This document shows positions 17,917 to 26,401 of a stretch of DNA of 64,000 bases, in pieces. This stretch comes from Brachyspira sp949287565. GTDB taxonomy: Bacteria; Spirochaetota; Brachyspiria; Brachyspirales; Brachyspiraceae. Positions within the stretch are counted from its first letter, which is position 1. Every line of letters starts with the position of its first letter. Where the stretch lies: assembly GCF_036997615.1 (NCBI RefSeq), contig NZ_JAWLQA010000001.1; one strand, given 5' to 3'. The position numbers and the translations under genes are program-made. The notes below the pieces were generated by a model that saw nothing but the letters and a program-made list of their open reading frames with translations, was not told the DNA's origin and made no database searches.

Positions 17917-19656
17917 TTAATCTCTTTTTATTTCTCTAGGGAAATCATATTCTTCCAAAGGTAATAATTTAGGAGCTTTCTCTGAGATATCTCTAAGCTC
18001 TTTTGAATAGAAATACTCTGTTCCTGAAATCTTTTTAGATATATATTTTCTCATACTTGAAATATATATTGTAACTCCAGGGAAAAATCCTTCCATAGAA
18101 GTAATGCTGCTATGAGATAATTTTTCAAATTCAACACTCATTTCATCTCTTCTAGCCTCTAATTGAGCTGTTTCTCTTACAAGGTTTGTAATTCTTTTAA
18201 GTATATCTTTTATACCTTCTCTTTTATTAGGCGGTATTCTCTGTATAAATGCTTTTGGATTTTTGAAATACTCTGTACCCAAAAGAGATTTAATCTTACT
18301 AATCTCTTCTCTATTTGTTTTAACTGTAGCTACAATGTTTTTAAACTCTGCATCGGCTTCAGCATCTCTTCCAACAGTAATAGTAGTTTTAGATTCACTC
18401 ATAGAACCAATACTTTTAGCCCAAACACCATTCAAGGCCTTCACATTACCTCCAATGATAACGCCCTTACCTTCCAATATTATAACTCTATCATTTCCTG
18501 CTATTTCAGCATTAACAAGCTGCTGAGATAATACATCGCCTTTACATATTATATTAGCATTCCTAATGAATTGAGAATACATTTTTCCATTGACACGTAT
18601 TGTACTGTTAGGACCTCCTATTATACCTCCAGAAACTATCAAATTTCCGGCACATTCTATATAGGCATCCTCAATATTACCATGCACATATATATCTCCC
18701 TCTGTTTTTATAGAGAATCCTGGAGCAACATTATCTCTAATAATAAGAGAACCATTAACTTCTATATTACCTGTTGATAAATCCACTTTATCTATTTCTG
18801 CTACAGTACTTACAGACAAAGTATTATTATGATTGCTTAATATTCCTCTGATACCGCTTCTTATAGTAATGCCATCAGGATCAACAGTAATATTCTTACC
18901 CAATTTATAGCAAGGATCATCATCATAATGAGCTTCCATTAAAACATCATATATATCAAGTCCGTCAATAGAAGGTTTTTCCTCCATAAAGTGAGCTATT
19001 TGAATTCCTGCTTCTATATTATGAATGAATCCTCTTTCTTTGAAGTCTATAGCACCTGTTTCTGATTCTTTTCCGCTGTCTAAAGTAAAATCATAATCAA
19101 GTATTACTTTCTGAACATTACCATCTATAGGTTTTCTACCTTCAACAAAAACACACATAACGCCTTCATCATATTTCAAATTATACTCTACAAGTTCAGT
19201 TATTTTATCATAATTAACCATTAATTTTATAGGGATTTCAGATATAATAGTTTGTATTTCTTCAAGTACAAGCTGTTTTTTCTGACGCTTTTGAGGAGGA
19301 AGTACCATTACACCTCTCCATTTATCCCCTACATTAATAACAGGTATAACTGAAACAGATTTAAGCTCATCATAAAATACATAACCATAAACAGTACTTT
19401 TATAAAGACCTGTCATTTTATCAAATTTTACATTTTTACTAGCTTTTACACCTTCTCGTTTTGAAATTGATTTTAATACGGCATCTCCAGGACGAACATA
19501 ATTTTTTAAAAGTTCCTCATATAAATTTTGATCATTGCTATCAACATCTACAATTTGATCGTAAATTTCTCTTGTGTTTACAAGATTATCATAATAAAAT
19601 TCATAATTATTAGGATCAATTGTTAATGTTTGTTGTGTTGTAACTTCTTTAGCCAT
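17917..19656 (-). CDS. FapA/DUF342 family protein
   Basis: A 579-residue cytoplasmic protein of the FapA (DUF342, 'flagellar assembly protein A') family. The central part (about residues 265-420) is a repetitive beta-helix-like region with the family pattern GNIEVNGSLIIRDNVAPG, GDIYVHGNIEDAYIE and VSGGIIGGPNSTIRV. A charged coiled-coil segment follows (about 440-520). FapA-like proteins have been linked to flagellar assembly or polar localisation in some bacteria, but the biochemical role is unsettled. GGAG five bases before the ATG supports the start. It sits in an operon-like run with fmt and a PASTA protein. Confidence 0.85.
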   Translation of the reverse strand: MAKEVTTQQTLTIDPNNYEFYYDNLVNTREIYDQIVDVDSNDQNLYEELLKNYVRPGDAVLKSISKREGVKASKNVKFDKMTGLYKSTVYGYVFYDELKSVSVIPVINVGDKWRGVMVLPPQKRQKKQLVLEEIQTIISEIPIKLMVNYDKITELVEYNLKYDEGVMCVFVEGRKPIDGNVQKVILDYDFTLDSGKESETGAIDFKERGFIHNIEAGIQIAHFMEEKPSIDGLDIYDVLMEAHYDDDPCYKLGKNITVDPDGITIRSGIRGILSNHNNTLSVSTVAEIDKVDLSTGNIEVNGSLIIRDNVAPGFSIKTEGDIYVHGNIEDAYIECAGNLIVSGGIIGGPNSTIRVNGKMYSQFIRNANIICKGDVLSQQLVNAEIAGNDRVIILEGKGVIIGGNVKALNGVWAKSIGSMSESKTTITVGRDAEADAEFKNIVATVKTNREEISKIKSLLGTEYFKNPKAFIQRIPPNKREGIKDILKRITNLVRETAQLEARRDEMSVEFEKLSHSSITSMEGFFPGVTIYISSMRKYISKKISGTEYFYSKELRDISEKAPKLLPLEEYDFPREIKRD

Positions 19657-19686
19657 ATATTCTCCTTACAAAACGAATCAGTATAT

Positions 19687-20505
19687 TCAACTTTTTTTGC
19701 ATAAGAAGAGCATAACATCTCCTCTATTAAATAATTTAACATATTTATCAAAAAAAGTTTTAATTATTTTATTAGGTTTCTTCTCTATAGGTATAGAGCC
19801 CCAAGAAAAATCACTGATTATCTTAAAACCTATACTTTTCATATACTTAGACAATGTAGTCTTTGAAAATAGCCATAGATGCTGCGGCATTACAGCTCTC
19901 CAAGCTCCTCCATATTTTTTAGCAAACATACCATCAGCATTTGGTGTTGTGATTGCTAAATATCCGCCTTTTGCAAGTATTCTGTAAATTTCTTTAAGAG
20001 TATCTGCCGGATTAGGAACATGTTCTATAACATGTGAAAAATGTATGAAAGAGAAATAGTCACTTTCAAATCCAACATCAAGCAAAGGCTTTTCATGCAC
20101 TGTTATACCGTAATTTTTTCTAGCATACTCAGCAGATGATGAGCATATTTCTATACCTTGTGCATTATAACCCTTAGTCTTTAAATAATTTAGCATCATA
20201 CCTGTAGCACAGCCTATATCAAGAACATTTTTATTAGGAAGTTCGCTTTCTATTTTATCAAAGCCTATATCTTTCATAGCAAGCTTCATAAGACCAAAAA
20301 AATTTTCCTGATTGGCTACCTCATATTCAAAATAATTATCACTATATATATCATTTATTTCTTCCTGACTCAAAACAGGATACTGATATATAAGTCCGCA
20401 ATTTAAACATTTATTGTAGCTTACTAAATCTGTTTTTATATAAACTTCAGATTTAGTGCTACCGCAAAATTCACATTCTTTGTTTTCCACTGTATAACTC
20501 TCCAA
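19687..20505 (-). CDS. Class I SAM-dependent methyltransferase with N-terminal zinc ribbon
   Basis: 272 residues. A zinc ribbon (CEFC near residue 11 and CLNC near residue 36) precedes a Methyltransf_23-type Rossmann domain with motif I VLDIGCATGMMLNYL (about residue 92) and HFSHVIEHVPNPADTL (about residue 152). It has the same layout as 7075-7965 and shares the GLIY(Q/F)-type edge of the ribbon. It lies between the PASTA protein (62 bp upstream) and the FapA-like gene (30 bp downstream) in one transcriptional direction. The substrate is not recognisable. Confidence 0.8.
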   Translation of the reverse strand: MESYTVENKECEFCGSTKSEVYIKTDLVSYNKCLNCGLIYQYPVLSQEEINDIYSDNYFEYEVANQENFFGLMKLAMKDIGFDKIESELPNKNVLDIGCATGMMLNYLKTKGYNAQGIEICSSSAEYARKNYGITVHEKPLLDVGFESDYFSFIHFSHVIEHVPNPADTLKEIYRILAKGGYLAITTPNADGMFAKKYGGAWRAVMPQHLWLFSKTTLSKYMKSIGFKIISDFSWGSIPIEKKPNKIIKTFFDKYVKLFNRGDVMLFLCKKS

Positions 20506-20567
20506 TATTATATTCGGAAAAAAAGATTGTTTCTTTACATATTACACAAATATTATTGCATTTAAGA

Positions 20568-21194
20568 TTATTTGTTATTAACTGTTAAAATTATCTCGGT
20601 ATTAACACCTACTACTTCATCTGCAGCAGGAATTTGTGATAATACAACATCATTTTCGTACATATCATCAGTTATGGTTACTTTAGGAAGAATATTAACA
20701 TTTGTCATAGTATTTAAAACCTCATTACTAATTATACTAAGAGCTTTATCATACTTCATACCTGTAACATCCGGCATTTTTATGAGAGCTTGTTCAGCAA
20801 CATTTACGACCAAATATACAGTTCTTCCTCTTTTAACCTTTACTCCGCCTTTAGGCTCCTGACTTACAATAGTACCTAATGGGTAATTATTAAAATAATG
20901 TGTCTGCACATTAAGATTCATACCCTCTTTTTCCAATAAATTAAATGCTTCAAATATTTCTTTTCCTTGAACATCTGGAAGTTCAAAAGACTCTCCTCCA
21001 GATTTAACAACTATAAATACTATTAAAGTTACAACGATACCTTGTAAAACAAAAAGCAAAACAGCGAAAAGTATCAATCTTCTAAATACTAAAAATGACT
21101 TAGGATCAGAGATTATTCCATCAGGTAAAATTTTATTTATGATTCTTTTTATAAAGGATATTATTTTATTAAAAAATTCTTTTATTTTAGCCAT
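20568..21194 (-). CDS. PASTA-domain membrane protein without a kinase domain
   Basis: 208 residues: a basic cytoplasmic stretch, one membrane segment at about residues 35-57, then two PASTA domains. The first contains LPDVQGKEIFEAFNLLEKEG (about residues 72-91) and the second MPDVTGMKYDKALSII (about 139-154). PASTA domains bind peptidoglycan or beta-lactams and normally end PknB-type kinases or penicillin-binding proteins; here they are only anchored to the membrane. It begins 22 bases after fmt, so co-transcription is very likely. A cell-wall sensing or scaffolding role is inference. Confidence 0.87.
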   Translation of the reverse strand: MAKIKEFFNKIISFIKRIINKILPDGIISDPKSFLVFRRLILFAVLLFVLQGIVVTLIVFIVVKSGGESFELPDVQGKEIFEAFNLLEKEGMNLNVQTHYFNNYPLGTIVSQEPKGGVKVKRGRTVYLVVNVAEQALIKMPDVTGMKYDKALSIISNEVLNTMTNVNILPKVTITDDMYENDVVLSQIPAADEVVGVNTEIILTVNNK

Positions 21195-21216
21195 AATTTA
21201 CAATCATACTCCACTT

Positions 21217-22155
21217 TTAATTAAAATATTCTCCAACAACTAGTTTATTTCCGCATAAAAACTCTTTAACAGTTTGTCTTTTTTTTCCTTCTCTTTGAAG
21301 TTCCTTTATAACATATATTCCATTAAGAGCATTTATATAAATACCATTATTATTAACATCAACTATCTTACCAAAATCAGTATTATTGTCTAATTTAGAT
21401 ATATATTCACTATTAAAAACTTTTATAGAAACATCTTTGTAAAAACAGTAAGCTGTAGGCCATCTAACAAAAGCCCTAGTCATATTATGCAAACTAAGTG
21501 CATCCTTTGAAAAATCAAGCTTTCCATCTTCCTTTTTAATTTTACTGCAATATGTAGCTAATGCATCATCTTGCTTTATCATATTAGATATATGCTTATT
21601 AGTATCTTTGAAAAACTCTTTAAGCAAATATACACCGCTTTCTTTTATTTTATCATATAAATCATTAAACTTCCAATCTTTATCTATATTAACCTCATGC
21701 TGAAGTATAATATCGCCTTCATCTAATTTCATATCCATTTTCTGTAAAGTAGTTCCGCTTTTTTCAAATCCATAAAGCAAAGCATGCTCAACAGGACTAG
21801 CACCTCTAAGTACTGGCAAAAGAGAACCATGAATATTAAGAGGCATTATTTTAGGCAATGATAATGTTCTTTTATTTAGAATTTTACCATAAGCTACTAC
21901 TATTAAAAAATCAGGTGATAAATCTGATAAAATATTATAGAAATCATCTTTATTTATGCTTTCAGGCTGAAAAAGATTAAGATGCTTCTCTAATGCAATT
22001 TCTACTACAGGCGAATTGATAATATTACCCTTTCTATCTTTTTTAGTATCTATGGGAGCTATTACTCCATTAAGATTAACATTATCTAATTCCATTAATT
22101 GTAAGATACAATCTCTTGTAAAATCGGTTGAACCAGCTACTATAACATTATACAT
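21217..22155 (-). CDS. fmt: Methionyl-tRNA formyltransferase
   Basis: Formylates initiator Met-tRNA using 10-formyl-tetrahydrofolate. The 312-residue length is typical. The active-site loop NIHGSLLPVLRGASPVEHAL (about residues 107-126) contains the conserved His and SLLPxxRG signature, and KLDEGDIILQ (about 143-152) carries the conserved Asp. The C-terminal tRNA-binding domain ends in the usual GKKRQTVKEFLCG. It sits 63 bp downstream of the HD-GYP-like gene and 22 bp upstream of the PASTA gene. No def gene adjoins it. Confidence 0.96.
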   Translation of the reverse strand: MYNVIVAGSTDFTRDCILQLMELDNVNLNGVIAPIDTKKDRKGNIINSPVVEIALEKHLNLFQPESINKDDFYNILSDLSPDFLIVVAYGKILNKRTLSLPKIMPLNIHGSLLPVLRGASPVEHALLYGFEKSGTTLQKMDMKLDEGDIILQHEVNIDKDWKFNDLYDKIKESGVYLLKEFFKDTNKHISNMIKQDDALATYCSKIKKEDGKLDFSKDALSLHNMTRAFVRWPTAYCFYKDVSIKVFNSEYISKLDNNTDFGKIVDVNNNGIYINALNGIYVIKELQREGKKRQTVKEFLCGNKLVVGEYFN

Positions 22156-22218
22156 AATGAATTGATTATATATTTTTATTGTTAAAAGTCAAATATAATT
22201 ATGAAATAAATTATAATG

Positions 22219-23667
22219 TTATTCTTCTATAATATCAACACCTTTTACATTTGATAAAAATTGAATGAATAAATCTAATACTATAGGATCTACAGCTATT
22301 TTATTTTCAGTAAACATCTTCTTCATAAAAAATACTACTTCATAAGGATTTTTATTTCTTTTTCCATCCATAAATGTTAATGTATCATATATATCTACAA
22401 CTTCTAACATTTTAGCAGGAAAATATGCAAAACATTCAGCATTTATTATATCTTCAGGTTCGAAAGACATTAAAAAATCAGCTTTATGTTTAGGATCATT
22501 TATCTTCTTATCAAAGAAATTCTTTAATATTCCGCTTCCATAACCATAACATTCATGATGAAGTCCTACAGATAAACAGGATTCCTCTCTTTGATTTAGT
22601 ACATATTTTAGAAAATAATATGCTTTAGCAGTATGGAAATCTTTAAAATCTCCATCTTTAATAAAATCATCTGTAGGAACAAAATCTATCATATTGAGCA
22701 TAGCTATATCATGATAAAAGGCACCTATAGCATAGCTTACTATTTCAGAACCTGTAAATTTTCTTATTCCAAGTCTATATACATTTTCTAGTTTCTCTAT
22801 GCTTTTTACAAGATTAAATCGGCTTAAAATAGTTTTATATTTCTCAAAATAAACACTTTTATAATCTTGTCTTAATTTACTGCTTAATCCTTTATTAAAT
22901 ATATTATTATAATAGTATAAGAATTCTATCATAAGTATACAAACTCTATTACTATGACTTAATATATTAGAATCATCAAGCATATCTAAATTATCAAATA
23001 TATCTCTATAAAAATATTCTTTTTCTAAATATGTTACTATACCATTCATTATACTAGAAATCATAATTTCAGTTTCTGTATTAACTGTATCATTACGATT
23101 CTTACCAGCACTTTTGATATATTTTAAATGTCTTATGAAATCTAATCTTCCAACAATACCCATACCAGTCAATAAACGCTCTATATTTAAAGCTATTTCA
23201 GGCGTTACTTTAGGTGTTTTTGCTTCTAACTTTAATTGATCTAAATATGGTTTTAATAAATAAAGCCTATTACTAGGTCTCTCTTTTAACATTCTGCTTA
23301 AAAGAGAATCATTAGCTGCTTTTAATTTCTCATTTTTTGAAATACAATTTTTATATATATGATAAAAATATTCATATTCATTAAATTTATTATCATCTGA
23401 TCCTTCAACAACATTATTTTTATTTGTTTGAGGATTATTCAAATTAAAAAATTTATTAGAAAATGATGATATGTAATACTTAGAATCTTTTAATAGAACA
23501 TTATCCTTCTCTTGTAAAATAATATCTATACAATTGCCAGGCACAATAATACTCATGCCTTTAGGATTAACACATGTTAATTCTATATTTTCTTTAGATA
23601 TCATTTCTTTTAGTTCTATGAGTTTATCAATACTAATCTCATAGTATTTATTCATTGCCTTAAACAT
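22219..23667 (-). CDS. HD-GYP-like protein with a degenerate GYP motif
   Basis: 482 residues, no membrane segment seen. The C-terminal half resembles HD-GYP cyclic-di-GMP phosphodiesterases: an HD pair in AFYHDIAMLNMI (about residue 318), LHHECYGYGSG (about residue 370) in place of HHExxDGxGYP, then the well-conserved MLEVVDIYDTLTFMDGKRNK (about residues 425-444) and a terminal PIVLDLFIQFL. The His and Asp ligands are largely kept but the GYP tripeptide is not, so activity may be altered or lost. The N-terminal 250 residues match nothing I recognise. A signalling role is inferred. Confidence 0.65.
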   Translation of the reverse strand: MFKAMNKYYEISIDKLIELKEMISKENIELTCVNPKGMSIIVPGNCIDIILQEKDNVLLKDSKYYISSFSNKFFNLNNPQTNKNNVVEGSDDNKFNEYEYFYHIYKNCISKNEKLKAANDSLLSRMLKERPSNRLYLLKPYLDQLKLEAKTPKVTPEIALNIERLLTGMGIVGRLDFIRHLKYIKSAGKNRNDTVNTETEIMISSIMNGIVTYLEKEYFYRDIFDNLDMLDDSNILSHSNRVCILMIEFLYYYNNIFNKGLSSKLRQDYKSVYFEKYKTILSRFNLVKSIEKLENVYRLGIRKFTGSEIVSYAIGAFYHDIAMLNMIDFVPTDDFIKDGDFKDFHTAKAYYFLKYVLNQREESCLSVGLHHECYGYGSGILKNFFDKKINDPKHKADFLMSFEPEDIINAECFAYFPAKMLEVVDIYDTLTFMDGKRNKNPYEVVFFMKKMFTENKIAVDPIVLDLFIQFLSNVKGVDIIEE

Positions 23668-23700
23668 AATTTACTTCCCATTTTTTATTTTTTTATTTAA

Positions 23701-24315
23701 TCAATTTTCCATTTCTTGTAAAATTTCATCTATATGTTTAAGCTGCCTATCCGCTGTTTTATTATAATCTATTTCTCCAAGTGCTATCTTATATGCTTTA
23801 TCAATCAAATTATCCATTTCTAATTTAGCTTTATTTTTCATCACTTTTTCTGCTAATTCTTTAGTAATAGCCCATCTTTCCTTAGCTAAATTATAGAAAA
23901 ATACTGCATATTCAAAACTTTTCTTTATATCCTCATCGAATTGAGAATTATAGAAATAATAATTTTCTTTATCATAAAGTCCAGCAAGATAAATATAATT
24001 TTGAGTTATAAGATAATTAAACTGCATATGCATGAGATCTTTATATCTTGTATATGCTTCCTCTGTTTCTATAATAGTTAAAGCTCTATTAACAAAATCA
24101 AAAGGTGCATCTAATGCTCTTTCAAGATAATCTACATTTCTAAGCAAATCATATTCAGCATAATAGGATGGTAATGCATAAAGCCTATAATAGTCCTCAG
24201 CATAAACTATATAACCATAGTCTTTTTTTTCTACTATAGTTGACTCTTTCATACCTATTTTAGGATATAGGCTTATACTAAATATAAAAACAAATAATAA
24301 TATTATTTTCTTCAT
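23701..24315 (-). CDS. Small secreted protein of unknown function
   Basis: 204 residues with an N-terminal signal sequence (MKKIILLFVFIFSISLYP, probably cleaved near residue 18) and no lipobox. The mature part is alpha-helical and rich in Tyr, Glu and Ala (YRLYALPSYYAEYDLL; YTRYKDLMHMQFNYLI), which suggests a TPR-like or helical-bundle fold. It starts 65 bases downstream of the ankyrin gene and ends 33 bases before the HD-GYP-like gene. No family recognised; a periplasmic location is likely. Confidence 0.7.
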   Translation of the reverse strand: MKKIILLFVFIFSISLYPKIGMKESTIVEKKDYGYIVYAEDYYRLYALPSYYAEYDLLRNVDYLERALDAPFDFVNRALTIIETEEAYTRYKDLMHMQFNYLITQNYIYLAGLYDKENYYFYNSQFDEDIKKSFEYAVFFYNLAKERWAITKELAEKVMKNKAKLEMDNLIDKAYKIALGEIDYNKTADRQLKHIDEILQEMEN

Positions 24316-24380
24316 GATTCGCAGCTTATAATTTAAATTATCACTGCTTTTATTAACGGTATAAATAGTATAATACTTTA

Positions 24381-26327
24381 TTAATTATTATTCTGTTTTT
24401 CTTCTGCTTCTTTTAATATCTCAAATATAGCACTATTATTATTATCTCTAGCTATATCAATAGGATAATTTCCTCTGTTATTTCTCACCATAACATCAGC
24501 ACCAGATAATACTAATTCGCTTACTATATCAACACTTCCAGAATTAACAGCTTTATGTAAAGGAGTATCTCCATTTTGATCTTGTATATTAAGATTAGGC
24601 TTTTTTTCTAATAACATTCTTACAATAGGAAGCTTTGAATATTCAGAAGCTATATGTAAAGCTGTATCGCCATATTTATCAACAGCATTAATATCTACTT
24701 TCTGTGTCAATAAAATTCTAGCTATATTTTCAGCTCCGCTTTTAGCAGCTATCATTAAAGGAGTATAACTTGATATACCAGCATAGTTTATATCAGCACC
24801 TGCCTCTACTAATATCTGAAGCAAATCAACATTATCATTATTGATAGCATATTCAATTAAACTCTCTCCGTCTTTAGTTACAACTGAAAGATTGGCTTTA
24901 TTAGCTATTAATAACTTTGTAAGCTCAACATCATTATTCATAACAGCTACAGTTAAAGGACTAAGCCCATTACTATCTTCTACGTTGATGTTTGCTTTAT
25001 TTTCTATCAAAAGATTTATCATATCATTTCTGCTTGATTCTATAGGGCTGTTCATAGCATATAAAAGAGGTGTTTTTTCTTCATAGCTTTTAGCATTAAC
25101 ATTTGCTTTATTTTCTATTAAAACTTTAGCAAGTTCAATATCACCATTATTAGCAGCATACATTAAAGAAGTCCATCCATCATTATCTGCCGAATTTACA
25201 TCAGCCCCATTTGTAAGAAGCACTTTCACAGTATCTATATATGAATTTCCAGCAGCTATTATTAATGCATTTTTACCATTTATAAGTCTATTTAAAGTAT
25301 TTTTATTGATATTTGTAATTATTTTACCCATAACTTTGGCACTGTCTGCAGATTTCTGCTGAACTAATACTAAATCAACAGGAGATGAACTAGTATTATT
25401 GAATTTAGAGCCTGCTGCAGCCATTATTATATTTCCATACATATCACTTTCGCCTGCATCTTCTATTTTAGCACCTTTAGATACAAAATAATCTACTAAT
25501 GCAGGATTAAGCGATAAAACTGCATTATAAAGTACAGTAGTTCCATCAGCATTTTTATAATTAATATCCGCTCCATTATCTATTAAATAGCGAACTATGC
25601 TTTCATCACTATTAGCAATTGCATAACTTAAAAGAGAAGGCTCTCTTTTTAAATCAAATGAATTTTTTAATAAAAGTTCTATCATAGTTTTATTAGTTTG
25701 AGCAACAGCATAATACATTGGATATTTTGCTATATCATTACCTGTATAAGAACCATATACATTGGCTTTTCCTTCTTTTATAAGAAGTTCAGCTATTTTT
25801 GTATTATTATTACTTATAGCTAGTATTAGAGGAGTAATTCCTGAATCATTAGCTATTTCTGCGTCTGCTTTATTTTCTATTAGAAATTCTACAGCTTTTA
25901 TATTATTATTTTGTACTGCATAAAATAATGGGCTTTGATTATTATCACCTGTTTCATTAACATCAGCACCATTATTATTAACCATTTCTTTTACAATACT
26001 ATCTCCGTACTTCTTCTTATATATTTCCTCACTGTATATTTCATAGTTTCTAACCATTTTCTCCATATCAGATTTGCTCTTTACAAATAAGAACAAACCT
26101 ACAAGTATACCAGCACCTACAAGAAGTACAAATACAATAGCACAAGCTACTACAGCTACTTTAAATATATATTTCTTATTCTCTTCAGCTTCTTTAGCTT
26201 TATCTACTCTTTGAATAGTAGAATTTATATTATTATTTGAATCGTTTTGATTATTATTAATCAAATTATTATTTTCATTATTACTGTTATTATTATCCAA
26301 ATTTTCCATAAACAAACTATTCCCCAC
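24381..26327 (-). CDS. Membrane-anchored ankyrin-repeat protein
   Basis: 648 residues. An Asn-rich N-terminus (about 1-40) is followed by one membrane segment at about residues 53-80. About 15 ankyrin repeats then run from roughly residue 115 to 635, with units such as NGADVNSADNDGWTSLMYAA and NLNIQDQNGDTPLHKAVNSG. With the N-terminus probably cytoplasmic, the repeats would face the periplasm (inference). Ankyrin repeats mediate protein-protein contact; the partner is unknown. Ankyrin proteins are common in this lineage, and a short relative lies at 51793-52137. Confidence 0.88.
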   Translation of the reverse strand: MGNSLFMENLDNNNSNNENNNLINNNQNDSNNNINSTIQRVDKAKEAEENKKYIFKVAVVACAIVFVLLVGAGILVGLFLFVKSKSDMEKMVRNYEIYSEEIYKKKYGDSIVKEMVNNNGADVNETGDNNQSPLFYAVQNNNIKAVEFLIENKADAEIANDSGITPLILAISNNNTKIAELLIKEGKANVYGSYTGNDIAKYPMYYAVAQTNKTMIELLLKNSFDLKREPSLLSYAIANSDESIVRYLIDNGADINYKNADGTTVLYNAVLSLNPALVDYFVSKGAKIEDAGESDMYGNIIMAAAGSKFNNTSSSPVDLVLVQQKSADSAKVMGKIITNINKNTLNRLINGKNALIIAAGNSYIDTVKVLLTNGADVNSADNDGWTSLMYAANNGDIELAKVLIENKANVNAKSYEEKTPLLYAMNSPIESSRNDMINLLIENKANINVEDSNGLSPLTVAVMNNDVELTKLLIANKANLSVVTKDGESLIEYAINNDNVDLLQILVEAGADINYAGISSYTPLMIAAKSGAENIARILLTQKVDINAVDKYGDTALHIASEYSKLPIVRMLLEKKPNLNIQDQNGDTPLHKAVNSGSVDIVSELVLSGADVMVRNNRGNYPIDIARDNNNSAIFEILKEAEEKQNNN

Positions 26328-26401
26328 AAGTTATTTTTCGAATATAATAACATATTTTAAATTAAATTAAAAGTATCTTATATAAAAATAAATATACTAC
26401 C

